A DNA stretch of 64,000 nucleotides from Dicaeum eximium (taxonomy: Eukaryota; Chordata; Aves; Passeriformes; Dicaeidae), in the NCBI GenBank assembly GCA_013396995.1, contig VWZP01008346.1, positions 441,874-505,873 of the forward strand, in the 5' to 3' direction. Position numbers and translations under genes: made by a program. Within the stretch, counting starts at the first letter, position 1. Each line of letters opens with the position of its first letter. This document shows, one piece after another, positions 39,874 through 53,188 of this stretch. The notes beneath the pieces were generated by a model, which was not told the DNA's origin, did no database searches, and saw only the letters and a list, made by a program, of their open reading frames with translations.

Positions 39874-41365
39874 TCTTTAAATGACAGTTTCTATTTGGTT
39901 TTTGGCTCACTGAGTGATAAGCCAGCTGCTCACAAATTGTATTTCTGGTCTTAACCATTTCTCCTGTCTGGACATGCACATGTCATCACTTCTGATACTT
40001 ATTTACATTGGTATTAGAGAAAATGGACATTTATCTCACAGCCAGTATGAGATTTTATTGCTTGATCTTTCTCAGATTTAGTTTCTTTGTTTGACTTTAT
40101 ATATTTGGAAAATGGTAGCTACAGCTGTTTAAAACAATACTGTCCCTGAAACAAAACAAGGAATGTTCCTGAAGAACAGGATTGTGTATTGTGCAGATAG
40201 GGTCTTTTTTATTCAGTTATTAGATTAGCTGCTTATGCTCTGCAAAAGGTATGAGAACAGGCTTATGAACCATTTAAGCACCATTTATGGAGCATGTATC
40301 TTATCATATTTGCCATCTGAAGACACTTTGGACAGATGCTTGCTGACCACAGCCTTTTTTATGTGGTGTACAGAAATGGCAGCAATTAACTCCACAGGAA
40401 AACCTTCCCTAGTTCCAGGTGAGTAACAGCAGGTATTTGCTGATTAATCAGGTGTCACCTGGGACTGAAGAAGCACTGAGTGTGAGGTCTGAGTGAGTCA
40501 TTTCCTTGGGCTCTCAAGGTTTGTCTTACCACTAGTTCAGTGTAGTAAGAAGCAATAGTTAACTTGAGATGACTATTTCTGAAAGTCAGGAACATGTTAA
40601 GTTACTGATACGTGGGGGAAAATGTAACATTTTAGCTGTACTCCTTGCATATGAAATCACCAATATTTGCTGAAAACTCACCACATCATTTTATGGAATT
40701 TTGGAAAAGCATTGATTAGTTTGCATATCTGACATACCCACATCTGCATGTTACAGTCTGCATTAGATTGTAAGTGTGCTCCAGAGGAGGGCACCAAAAT
40801 CTGGAGGTGTTAATGCCACTACTATAACAAGCCAGTTGGTGGCCTGGTAGCCAGACCCCAGTGAGGTCAGGCTCTGAGTGACAGCCCTTGAAATGTGATC
40901 AGATGCTCTAACTGAGTTCTCAATATACCAGCTGTGGGGCAGCTAATGAAACTGGCTTCTGCTGTTCATCAACATCCAGATCTTCAGGATTTGTTGTTGT
41001 TGTTTTTCCCCTCATGGTGGTCAATACAATTTGAATGCTAATTTAGACATTTTAAACGGGCTGAAAATAAACAATTAAAATGTCATCTCTCTGGGCATGT
41101 TTGGGTAAACAATCGGGTTTGTTGTACTTTTTTCCCAAATATTTTGCCTCTTAGACTTCATTATTCCCTTGTGAAATGGGAAAGTTCACCTGTTGAATAT
41201 GTAGGTTAATATTTCTGCATGCAGCTTCATCCATGTGTTACAATGGTTGATTTTTCTTCTAATATTGGTGCAGTTGTAACTCTGCACAGTAGTTTTTGTG
41301 AGAGTGCCTCTGTGTTGGCTTAAAACATGTAAGGAAGCATTGTTCTCTTGTTTGTTTTCAGAAAA

Positions 41366-41425
41366 TGTGGTGGGTTGACCCTGGCTGGACTCCTGGTGCC
41401 CACCAAAGCTGCTCTCTCACATGTT
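41366..41425 (+). mobile_element. Short LTR fragment of an avian endogenous retrovirus-type element
   Basis: 'TGTGGTGGGTTGACCCTGGC' followed by 'TGGACTCCTGGTGCCCACCA' and 'AAGCTGCTCTCTCACATG' resembles the 5' end of a common avian LTR family beginning with TG. Only about 60 bases match before the resemblance stops. No internal retroviral genes or second LTR are seen, so it is a truncated solo remnant with no coding content. The family name cannot be given without a repeat library. Confidence 0.5.
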
Positions 41426-42569
41426 TAGTGCATATGAACATTGTGAAAGGGAAATGATCCTGCCAGTAAGGGCTCTGCTCCTCTGTTCTGGTAAAGGCTG
41501 CAGAAGTCAAAGCAAGCAGTTTGGAATGGGAGCAGTTTCTATTTGCCTTGAGAGAATTTGAGGGATTTGTGTTCTATTGCTGTGAAATTTCTTCTTTGTT
41601 GATGGAGTGGATTGGTTTTGGCTAGATTTTTTGACATTCTCCTGACTTGGGTTCTCTTGCTTTAGTGCTAATTAGGTGCATTGTTTTGAGTTATTTACTT
41701 TGTGACACTTTTCCTGGTTCAGTTTAGACAGTTTCTTGAAAAATGACTGACAGTTAGAATATTTCTGAAATCACTTAATCTCCTCTTCAGATTTTGAATT
41801 TTGTGGTTGTTAAGGTAACTAGGGAAAATGAGGAATTGATCTTCATTGTGCTTTCTTCAAGTGCCTTAAGCAAAACTATAAGTTAATTTTAACTGTTGTT
41901 CCGAAGTTGCTCTTTAAAAAATATTCAGGTAAGTATTGCATACATTTCAGTGTATATTCTTTGTCTCTTAGGAAATATCTCTTAGGTTATTTCTCTGTGT
42001 TCCAGTAAGTAGTTTTACTTATGTGCCATTGACAGCTATCTATTAGTTAAGAGCTGTTTTATACTTGAAAGGCTTACAGTGGGCTGCTGAAAGAAAGGTC
42101 AGACCTATTTGGGCCTGTAGTTGGATATCAGATGAACAAATCCCTGGGATGGTATTGTGGCTTTCTGAAGAGGTATCTGTTCCTGAAAGATGACTTTAAA
42201 GTCAAAAATTAGCATTTATCATTCTTTTGCCTCCTGCTGGTTGACTTGTGTGAGAATTGAAGTTGCTGAGAGTTTATGGGCAAGGTCTATGTCTTAAAAC
42301 GATCTATAAAAAATATTTGCAAAGGTGACTAATACTGCTGAGAAACTTCTTGTAATGTCTTTGGTGAGGTACGGAAAGGGGAGGTAACTTCTGGTCTTTA
42401 AGTATGTTGAGAAACAGACTGCTTGAGGGGCTTTAATATGGTTCTAAAAACTAATGGTCCCTCTTTCCTATCTTTTTATAAATATTACAAATATCAATAT
42501 CCAGGGTCATTACATAAGGTGCAGCTACATTTCTGTGTATGCTGTCTTTCCATCTCAGGTGTTTTCTCT

Positions 42570-43012
42570 TCTAGGAGAGACATTTGGGTCCGTGGTGTTG
42601 TGGTGAAGCTGGTGGGGCTTGTGAAATCCTTGGGCTATTACCTCCTACTGCTTCTCCTGCTTGATATGTGGGCAGCCTTGATACTGGTAGGGGGGTCCTG
42701 ACATTGGTTATATGGCTCTGGGTCTGAGGAGCAAGGGCACAGGAGCCAAGGTTTTCTCCCTGGTGCTCCTAGTGAGGGCATAGGGCTTGGAAAGAAGTTT
42801 ATGGATCCTAAAGGTCAACAGCTGTTTGCAGAGGTGATGCTGACAACAGCATCAGCATTTGACTTCTACAGCCACAGAGTCCCTCTCTGAAGGTCAGGGA
42901 CTGCTCAGATGGAATCTACCTGCCCAAGTCAGGCAAAAGCCTCCTTGCCAACTAAGAGTCTGGTCAAGCTGGTGAGGAGAGCTTTAAAGTAGGAAAAATA
43001 AGGGAGAGAGAG
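42570..43012 (+). mobile_element. CR1-type LINE fragment, end of ORF1 (esterase-like region)
   Basis: Sense-strand sequence resembles the CR1 ORF1 3' region: 'TATGGCTCTGGGTCTGAGGA' at about 42711, 'AAGGTCAACAGCTGTTTGCA' at about 42811, and at 42897-43000 a segment translating as DGIYLPKSGKSLLAN, stop, then a degenerate tail ending near GAGAGCTTTAAAGTAGG. CR1 ORF1 is known to carry an SGNH-type esterase domain whose C-terminal block has an Asp-x-x-His motif. Here the Asp is present, the His position reads Tyr, and a stop interrupts the frame. The copy is dead. Family assignment is from memory of the pattern. Confidence 0.6.
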
Positions 43013-46000
43013 ATGACAACCCACAGACTAGTGAGGAAGTGATGGAATGGGTTGGCAAACAAAGGGCACAGGGTGATGCAGACAAGAAGAACTTCGGAAA
43101 AATGTAACAGGACCAAAGGCAGAGGTTGATTCCATGAACTACCAAGCAATACTCAGTTTTGCCTACTGCCTTAAGTTTCTTGGTGAGTCTGCATTAGACT
43201 CAAAGTTTTGATAAAACTAGGTATCTTAATGTGTCTAACGATTTTTTTATTAGAGTATTTTTTAATATAGTCTTATAGTGGGGAACTGTTTTTGACACAG
43301 TAGTTTATTGCTAAAGTGATCCTTGATAACATGATCGATGTCTTTCCTTATCTTCACATATTGTATGCGTGATGTTTTTTAAAATTTACTTATGTGGGAG
43401 TTAAAAAATGTCATACCACTGTTTTGCAATTATACAAACTGTTTCGTGCCTTTATCAGTTTCCCTTAACTAAAACCCCCATTGCTTCCACGTCAACTGCA
43501 TTTCAAAACTCTTATCTGAAAAGAAATTTTTATTTTCATTTTGAAAAAGGCAGTTGTGTTGATTATTTTGTAAATATTGATCCTGCAAATCTTGACATTT
43601 GAAAAAATGTTCTTGTAAGTGGTGTTTATGCATTTATTTACACTACACAGAGGACCTATGCACATTCTGGGAGCACAGAGCAGTAAAACTCATTTTCTTT
43701 CAAGATCATGCATTTAACATTGGCCCATTTAAATCAAGCAGGGAAATGGAAAAGTAATTTTCTGTCTTGGGTGAATAAATAGGTACATGCACACCAAGGC
43801 CTCGTTTTCTGTGGTGGCAGGGTCATGGCAGCTTCCCCCTTAACCAAGTGTTACATAGCAAACCTTCTTTTCCCATACAGACTGGAGTGAGGGAGGGGCT
43901 CTCTGGTGGATTAGACCCAAGAGCTGGTTTGGTTCTGTTTTCTCCCTTTCTCCCCCCTCATGTTACTAAGATGGATTGTTTTTAGCCCCTCTTTCGCCCC
44001 TTGTCCAGTTCCTTCAGGGTCCAAAAAGTTTTGGGAGCAGCCCAGCTTGTAGGTGTGGTCAGGAGGGAGGACACATTCCTTGGAGATGGGACAAAGTGGG
44101 GATCTTGGCAGGAGTGTATGCTAGTGATGAGCTGAAATGTCTGTGTCAAAATACCTTACTGCTTTGGAAAGGCAAAAGTGTCTTTTTCTTAACGTCCCAC
44201 CAGCCCCAAAAAACCTTTTTGTACACAATTTAAGAAATGTCTGTTAATTTTCTTTTATCACAGTTCAGAAACATTGATGAGTACTGTGGTCACAATTTTC
44301 TTTGAACCTACAAATCTTGCAGGGAAATGCAATGTATTTTAGCATCAGGCAACTTGTACGTACAATTTTTCTTAGCTTTGGCCTAGAAATATATTTCATG
44401 AGGCTAGAGACTGCCAAGTGACCTAAAGCACTTTTAAGGGTGCTGAAAAATCTCCCTTCTAAAATTAACTGCTTGATGCTAAATTTAATTCTTCTTTTAA
44501 TTCTTGGCAAATAAAAGTAAACTTTGCTTTTTAAATGCTGAAAATGTCTTGGTAGCTTTTAGGGTGTTGAAGGGATGTAATTTTGAATGTTTCTGAATGC
44601 CTTTTACATAGCCATTTTTGAGCTTTCTTTCCTCATGAGCTAGAGACTTGGAACTGAAAATTAAATTCAAGAAGTTGAAAGTTCATATTTGGTGTTCACT
44701 GGCAATTGTTCCAGAGTGTGCTTCATACTCATTAAGCTCAAAGGGCATTTGAATCAGTCTGTTGTGTCTCTTGCCCACTGTGAGTAGAACAGTGAGAAGG
44801 TGTTCTAAAGGTGTCTACTGGTTTTGACTTCTTTCTGTAACTTTAGAGAAAGCACTAAAAAGATGTTTTTATTATTCAAGAAAGCCAGTCTGCATCAGTG
44901 TTGAGGAAATGACCCAGACACATATTCTGTATAATTACTTTGCACCTTTGAAGGACTGGTTTGTGCATGTAATGGAATTAGGAATAAAATACCAGAAGTG
45001 AAATTCTGGCTTCCCTGCAGCCTGGTTTGGGGAGCTGGGCAGAGCTAACCTCTCATGTTAGGTGCTGAGTTCCTGCTGTGCATTTTTAATTGGCACAGTT
45101 GTGCTTCAGCTCTTTGCAGCCCCCACAGTCACATGTTCCACTTCTCCTGCTCCTGCAGGCTGGTGGAGTCAACAATTTATGTTGACAAGGGGAACCTTGT
45201 GTGTTTTCTTTTAATGTCAATGCCAGCTGCAGACTCAAGATATCAGCTGTGTTGGGTTTTTGTCAAAAATACCTGTGCACTGTCAATTGGAGTACTGCAA
45301 AAGCCAGAACGTTTTCACACGTAGGGGCCAAGAAAAGATGTTTTTCTGCTAATGCAGCAGAAATGTTCATCTCTAATAGTCATTTACTGTTCTTAGGTTT
45401 GACACTTCTTCAGTGACTATTTCTGAGGTGCTCTGTAATAGCATTCATTTTATAATAGATTTCACTCAAAATACCTTTGAGATAATGAAAGAAGGTAAAT
45501 AGGATTTAACTGATTTTTAAAAAAAATTTTGGTTTTACTTATCTAAGACACTCTGAGTATCCTCTTATTCCTGGGTTACTGCAGACATCCATCCTTGTAT
45601 TTGATGAACCAGATTTGGACACTGAGATTTTATCAATATGCTAGAATATGGAAGTGCTCTCATTAGCTGTGAGGAAAACAGGATTGCTATTGTGCACTTT
45701 TGTTGTAACCCTTCAGAAAGACCTCATGTGGTGGCATTTGAAAATTACCAGTCTGCTGGGGCCAGACACTGACATTGTTTAATGGCTTTCTGAAGCTTTT
45801 AAGGAGGTACACTGAGGGTTGAGGCTGCAGCATCAACACTGTGTTTATAACTTAAACCAAATCCTTTTCTTGAAAAACAAAGAGTGAAATATTTGCACTT
45901 CTTCAGCATGTGGCTAAAATAAGTGCTTAAAGGAAAGTAAATCTGCACTCAGTTTAGACGAGATAAAGATGATGAGATGGCTGTGAAGGCATTGATATTG

Positions 46001-47054
46001 ATAGCTGTCACTTTTCAGACTATTCTGGAAATCAGCTTGAACACCTTTAGTAAAAGAGACGTGCTCTTGTGCTTGGTGTCCAAAGTACTTGTTTTGATTT
46101 TGTCCCTTGAGTGTTGTTAGGTTCCTCTTTGATTCGTGAGGTCAGGAGCTGCATCCATCAATGTGCCTGCCAGATGCTGTTTGCAGTGGAGCTGTAGAAA
46201 ACCTGCCTGGGTTCAAAGCAGGTGTCACATGTTTTTTAACAATGTTAGTTCCAGGCTGGGTGTTCTGGAGGCTGTTGAACCTCACTGGGTTCCCAAGTGT
46301 GGGTGTAGGTCCTGGTACTGATCTTCACAGTTTCATCTTATATTTCCACTGCACTGCTTGTGCAGCTGGTGTGGTGATGGCTGCTGTGCTCTGCAGGACC
46401 AGGGTGGGATTGGCAGGGGAAGTAACAAGTCATAGCCCCGCCTTTGTCAGTACTTGACTGAAACTGATGTGATTCACATCCGGGTTTCCTACCTATGGTT
46501 TCAGGATTAATGTGTGCAGAGTGACAGACAGTTGCTTGAAATTGAAACTATTGACCCAGAGCGTATTTTTGTCTTTACATGTTTTGCAAATTCCTCATCA
46601 TTCTAGGAAGATTCCTGATGCTGGCAGTATCTTAGAGTACCTGCAAAGTAAAAGGTCACTCACAAAGCTTTTCCTCTCCCTCTGCCCCTATGCATAGGGC
46701 ACCTGAGATAATTTTTTTTCAGTTCACAGTATTAATGCAAACCTCTTGAATCTTGCACGGGGTTGTCTGACCTGTTTTTATTTAGTTATGTTTCCCAAAT
46801 GAACGCTGTCATTTTAACAGCTTCCTCCCAAATGCCTTTAGCCTCTGTGACTTGTATGGGCACAGTAATGCAATCCCTCATTTTCTTCCTGTTACGTGCT
46901 TGAAATTCCCTGCAGAGGGGAGTACTGTATGGACTAGTGAAAGCTGACTAGTAGCACACTGTAGGTCCATTAATTGTCTTCATCTGTTACATTCTGAGCT
47001 GAAGAGACTTGAGTAATAAAATATGAGAACCCCAGTGTGGTCAGGAACATTTAA

Positions 47055-47206
47055 AGGTGAGAGATTCTCAGTTTGTAAGAACATTGAGCAGGGTGCTGCT
47101 GGCACCAAAGTCATGGGCTCGATCCCAGTATGGGCCATTGGCTTGAGTTGGACTCAGTGGTCCTTGTGGGTCCCTTTCAACTCAGAATATTCTGTGAAAT
47201 CTGTGA
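47055..47206 (+). mobile_element. tRNA-Ile-derived SINE with CR1-like tail (TguSINE1-like)
   Basis: The head resembles tRNA-Ile: 'CTCAGTTTGTAAGAACATTG' aligns with the A-box/D-arm region, and 'TCATGGGCTCGATCCCAGTA' followed by TGGGCCA aligns with the B box and acceptor end of tRNA-Ile. From about 47146 the sequence passes directly into a CR1 3' UTR ('GTGGTCCTTGTGGGTCCCTT', 'TCAACTCAGAATATTCTGTG'). A tRNA head with a CR1 tail is the structure of TguSINE1, reported from zebra finch and other passerines and thought to be mobilised by CR1 machinery. The anticodon region is degenerate, so this is not a functional tRNA gene. Confidence 0.8.
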
Positions 47207-50200
47207 AACTTCTCCATAAACAGAAGTAGTTTTAAAACACCTTTCATAAAAGAAGGGAAGCACATAGGAAAAAAGTGTGGAACCGTAATGCGGAATGTAG
47301 AAAATTTTTGAATTGGAATTCAGTGTTTTTTACTTCAACCCCTTGGTATTTTAAAGTTTCAAAATGAGCTAAATTAGTTTCTTCAAAGAAACCTGGATAA
47401 TGTGTTTGAGGCATCTCAGACCTTTCTCAAAGTGCCTTGGTCTGCCTTGGGAGTTAGTGATGAGAATCCTTTGTTTGCAGCTTCTTTTGAAGTTCTCCTT
47501 TGGTGACAGCAGCAGTAGCATTGTGCTGTTGAAGCTGAGAGGAACAGAAAACTGTCCTTGGAAACTCTAGCCCTCTCTTTTTCCATCACCCTGTCTTTTT
47601 TTTTTTCTTTCTTATACCTTAAATAAGATTTTGACTCATGCATGGGAATTCTGTAGAAACTATGAAGTAGAGGATAGTGTCAGTCTTGCATTTTTGAAAC
47701 TGCATGTAAAAAATCTGTAGAAATGAAAATTAAACTGAGAAAATAACATGTAATAGAAAGCTGGAGATAATGATGGTGATTTGCTTGATGTTTACAGGAA
47801 TTATTTTATTTAACTGAAAATTAATGATAAAGTTTACATCCTTTTCCTGGCTGGTGGGGACTGAAGAATGAACTGGTGTAGGAGTTCCTGGAATGTGTTC
47901 AAGAGCTTGGAGCTGTATAGATAGCACGAGCCCAGCTTCAGTCGGGCACAACCTTGTTCTTAATGATGGCTGTAGCCTTCTTTGAGGGATACAAGTCTGC
48001 CAGTATGACATTGTTAAAATTGACTGTTCACCCTCAGTGCAGGAGGCCTGGTGCCTGCTAGTGTGTGTATGAGTTTCTGTATCAACACAAAAGGCCTTTG
48101 GGAAACCTGCACATGTAAGAATTAATGATTGAGTTCAAGAATATGTTTGAACATACTTGTTAATGCAGGTCCAGGAGGTACCAGCTCACCTGAAGAGAAC
48201 CAGCTGCCATTCCATTAATTCCTGCTGCTAATAAGTGTCCACAGCATCTCATTTGCTTGACTGTGTTAAGCTGTATGTGTAGAAATTCCTCTCACTGAAC
48301 AGGAGCTAAAAATTTTGATAGTGATTGAGGTGTCTGATAAGAAGTAACAAGGAATTTCTCCAGCATTTATGACAGCAACACTGTTAATACTCAATCTGGG
48401 GATGCAGAATACAAAAAATTACTGGGAAATTATGACTCTTGAGATTGACTTACATCCTGCCCTGCTGATTGCAGCAGTATTTGGGATTTAGAGAAAAATG
48501 CCTGCATTTGACAGACTTACTGATACTTGTCTCTCAGTCCTGTTAGTGTCACAATTTTGAAGGAGCACATATTAACGTTTTAAAGAATTTTCTTTCTTTT
48601 TCCCCACGGAACTCTGTGGAAAATCAGTTATCTCTGAGAAGACACAATGTATAGATTGTCCTGAAGGTATATTATAGCCTGAACACCATACACACATTTT
48701 ATGAATATTAAATGAAAGGTAGCATTGCATAGTAGAGTTCACGGGAATATCATTGCAGAAGTGGAAAATCAGGAATGTTTTGCAGAGTACTTCAGCTGAG
48801 TCTGGAGCAGTATGATCTACTGCTATGGATATGGTTTAGATTATCCAGATTGTTATTGCCTTCAACAACTTGCTCTTTTTCTGTTATTTCAAAATGAAGG
48901 TTTATTGCCAGTCAAATCTAGTTTTATCCACTAGAAACTCTCGTTTGTCTTTTGAGGTGGTGCCTGTTGTTTATCTTAGTTTTGTAGATGTAGCATGGGG
49001 GAAGAATCAAGTGTTTAACCATGCCCCCAGTGCTGCTGGGTTTTGTGGAGGGAAGGTAATGTGCTGTGGATGGGAATAAATGACAGAAGGAACAGGAGAA
49101 ATGTCTGTGCTGCCAAAGCAGCTGCTCGTGCACTCAGTCTGTGTTGTCTTGCTGCAGCTTTTGATGCCTGTGTGGCACTTTTGTGAAAAGAAAGGAAATT
49201 TTATCTGTTTTCACTTGTGCCACTGGAATAGAGCTAAACATACTAGCTAAATATATATAGTAAGAAAAAGAAGTAGATTGTAAAAGGCAGGAATGAAAGC
49301 ACAGACAACACGAATCTGTGCTTCATGCTGGATTTCTTTAATTCTCACTGAGACATAACACTTAATTGAATAATCATTTTATCTCTGATGAGATGTTTTA
49401 ACTTTTCTTTCTGGTTTTATCATTTTAGAAAATGAAGTCATTGAGTAACAACTTTGTGGTTAAAGGAAAAGAAACAAGCCCTTCCTAACTAGTATGCAAA
49501 AATGGCAACATAGTTAAAAAGCTGGCTTGAATACTCTAGAGCACAACTTTCCATTTCCAGGGCTTATGATTCCTTGGGGACTTAGCTGTTTCTCTAAATG
49601 TAATATGCCTCACTGCACTTTTTAACCTGGCCTGACACTGTAGTACCTGCAGAATACAGCTCACTGTAACTCAGGATTTCCTAATATTTCCCATGTAAGT
49701 AAAGATCATCTAAGCAGGCACAGATAGCAACAAAATATAAGTGTCCTCTTCTTGCATTACTGGGTGTATATATAACATTTTTGATACTGCTGTTCATTTG
49801 TTGCAAAGATTTTGATAGCTACTGGTTATTTGCATATTTGCCTATCAAAGTTTTAAAATGTTGTGTAATATGGACACTGTGGTGTCCACATGGTGGATAA
49901 GGGAAAACAGGTGAACTGAGTCATAAGGCGCCAGGGGACAGCTACAGTGGAAAGTTGGGCCAAAAATATTTTATAAATCTGAGGCAGATTATAATGCAAT
50001 TCTAATTTTTATCAGGTCTGAATCAAGATCAGCTGTATATGTACATATTCACATATATAGAGCTGCAGTGTATATGCACATCTCCTTTTGCAAGTGCTTT
50101 ATGAAATAATAGAAGTGGTTCTAGTCTGTCACCAGCTGTTATGATGCAGTAACTGCTGGCTTGCTCCTTAGGTATTTTGGAACATGAGTAGTCAAGGAGA

Positions 50201-53188
50201 TGCTTTTAGGGAAGACAGTTTTTTGTGATTTTAGGCCTATATGGCATTTATCTCATGCTAAAATCTGGTATTATTTACTCTCCTGGGAACTGATACTGTA
50301 AAATAAATCTATTTTCCCCATCACTTCTGAAATTGTATTGAGTAGTCGACCTGAAAGAGCTAGGTAGAATTATGTTTTACTCTGTTATGTACAAAGGGCC
50401 TTTATTTTATAAGCAGCCTAAAGCACACTATAACTGTTGGTAAAGAATCTCTTCTGACACAGCTCAGGCAGTGTAAGGGAATGTGTTTTCACTTTTTCTC
50501 TTCATTGATTGCAAGGATGGAGACACTTAAAATTTTTTAGGACCCTAGAAAAAGGAATCAAGCAACTAACCAAGTCTTGACTTTTTTTCAATACAGCTTG
50601 TTTTGGAGTATCTGGATCATTGATTGTTCTTTTGCAGTGATAAGTCTTGTATTTGTTTTGGTAATACAAGTACAATATATATGCCAGCTATAATGTGTTG
50701 AGTAGATTCCTCTGTGCAAAAAATAAAGCAAAATAAGTATTTTGAAAGTTTGCATTTTGGTTAAGAAGGCATGCCAAGCAGAATTATATCCTACCATAGG
50801 CTGTCATGTTTTAGGCTGATACATCACACAGCTTTGCTGTCAACATCTTGGAGCTGGCATGTGTCAACACCAACATAGTGCCTTATGCAGGGAGCAGACA
50901 GCACAGCTGCTGTGTAGTTCTTTCCAGTGATTTAAGTCAAACCCAAACGTCTCAGGGTTCAGCCTTTCTAACTTCTCTGAGACTGCCAAACCCCTGTTTT
51001 CAAAGTAAGGGATGCAAACGTCTCCCCGGTAAGAGCTCGGAGTGCCAATGTTTCACAGACACAGCTGAGTGTCTGCTGGACAGTGTTTTGTTGCTGCTGC
51101 TCCTGATGCCTTGCAGCAGGTTACAGACTTCCAGCTGTTTCCCAAGAGGAATAAGAGCATAAAGAGCAGCAATCCCTCTCCTCCTGTACCACCAGCTTTA
51201 CCATACACTAAATATGATGAAATACAATTAAAGATGGAGCTAACAAGCACTGTCTTTACCAAGCCTAGAGCAATAGCTCTGATCAGGAGTTGAGCTGTCC
51301 CCTTCATTTGGGAAAGCCCTGAACTTTTGATCATCTAAAGGTATTAATTTTGTCTCATCCGCGAGAACACAGTTTTTGGTGTTTTTCTTTGCGTCTGGGA
51401 TTGACTTACTCTGCTGTAGCAGAGGTCCTCTTCTGCTTTTTTTCAGAGTTGACTGCTGTTCTCCATCTCTCTGTACAACAAAGATGTAGTTGATTTGCTG
51501 CTCACTCTAGAGCAACTCAAACAGGATGGAGAACCTGAGTCCAATGTGCAGCTTGCAGAATCAGTGGCCTCTCATTGCAGGTGACCCTGTCAGCCAGCAC
51601 AGACCTTAGTGTAGGTCCCTTGTCAGAGTGGACAGCATTGCAAACTACGTGGCTGCACAACTGACAGAGTTGTCTCTGGGGACAGGACTTAACTTAATTG
51701 TGCTGAAGTTGTTCACCCAAAGCAAGTTGTCTCCCAGTATAGCCACTACTGATTTCTGACTGGGTCCCTCCATCTTCCCAAGGGACACTAGTTAAGCCAG
51801 ACTGAGGTGAGCGTCTGCTAAAACTGACTTCCTCCTCAGCTCTGAGAGGTACAGAGCTGATAGGTTTTCTGCATGGGACACACTCAGGTTGGTGCCTTGA
51901 GGGAGTGCAGAATCCTTTCACTTTTGCAAGTCCTTCACCTGCACTGTTCCTCTGACAGTTTCTCTGTCTCTGCTTTTCCCAATTCTTGTCAGCTGCTGTA
52001 TGACACCAGTAGGCTTGCTAGGTCTGTCTTCCATTTCCCTCTGAAAATTCTTGATGTCTTGCTTCAACATCTCTTGAGTTTATGTGCCTTAAGTTTGCAC
52101 TAGTTTGCACTAAGTTCTATAGGGAGGTTAACAGACTTAGTCTACCTATCTTCTGACACCTTCCTTATTGTTATTAATAAGGGGAAGTAAGAGAAATTTG
52201 GAAATGTGGTATGTTTTGGAGAGCAGAGACGGTAATTTTTCATGAACAGATTGTATAGCAGCCTTTTCAAATATATGTCATAGTTTAAAAATTGTATTTC
52301 TCAAAACATCACACAAAGTCTTCCAAATGAGCATGTACTTAAATAGAGCAATATGCATCTTTAAAAAGCATAGTCATACAACATTTCTTTTATTCCTTCA
52401 ACTCTTAGTCAACTCTTTCCAGTAATATTTAATATTGTATAAGTAATTTCATATCCATCATTTAGCAGCTGACTGCTTTTGCAGTTTACTGTCTGCATTG
52501 CTGTAAGCTTGTGTATATGTTTCTCTTGAGTACTAAAGTAAAACATTTTTAATACATGAGTTATTTTTTCTTTAGTAGCAATATAAATATTTAATACTCA
52601 ATGTTTCATAGCTTATGTTTTCCTCAGACTTTTCTAGCTAGGGAATGAAATGTTTTAACTTCTGGCAAGCACTGAAGCTGTTGATTTATCTCTAACACCA
52701 GGTAGCTAATTGGCAGATTTCTTTCAGAAATAAGTACTTGTGCTTTAAACAGTCAAGTACATGAATTGGTTAATGACTTGACGCTCTAGCTCACTTGCCT
52801 TTGCTGTACAAGGAAAAATATTTGTGTACTATCTTCTGATCTCTTGGTTCACTAAGTCAACATGGAATATGTCAATAGAGGTAAAACTAAGTAGGAGGAG
52901 GAAAGACTTCAACCATAAAGTCTGTTACAGTTTAAGGTCTCTCTCTCTCGTTGAAATGTCTTTTCTAACTCTCCAATTTATGTAGTCTAGTCAGATTAAA
53001 ACAGACTCAAAAAAAGAATCAGGGTTTTCTGAGAGTATTTTTCCTTAATATTTTGCAAAACCACATATGTGTAGCAAAGATAACAAAATCACATGTATTC
53101 ATTAAGAATGTAATTAAGAGGTTTGAAGAATGTTTTGATTTGAGAGCTGTAAAAGAAGGACTAATCTCAGTAAATGTTTGTTTTACAG

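Larger units (their letters stand above)
23801..53188 (+). other. MBP: 29.4-kb intron between the two Golli coding exons
   Basis: Bounded by donor GTGAGT at 23801 and acceptor TTTTACAG ending at 53188, phase 0. No coding exon is recognised inside; the longest frame (143 codons, 28620-29051) has no domain features and no plausible splice context. Named contents are CR1 fragments at 35856-36335, 38105-38680, 39611-39873 and 42570-43012, an LTR fragment at about 41366-41425, a tRNA-derived SINE at about 47055-47206, a 17-base poly-A run at 33044-33060 and a GT-rich low-complexity block at about 39105-39300. A very AT-rich stretch lies at about 32460-32580. Sequence between these (for example 23801-35855 and 47207-53188) shows nothing I can name. 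Confidence 0.85.

Noticed and set aside
47055..47130. Functional tRNA-Ile gene
   Set aside because: The B box is recognisable but the anticodon region and stems are degenerate, and it runs directly into a CR1 tail, so it is a SINE head.
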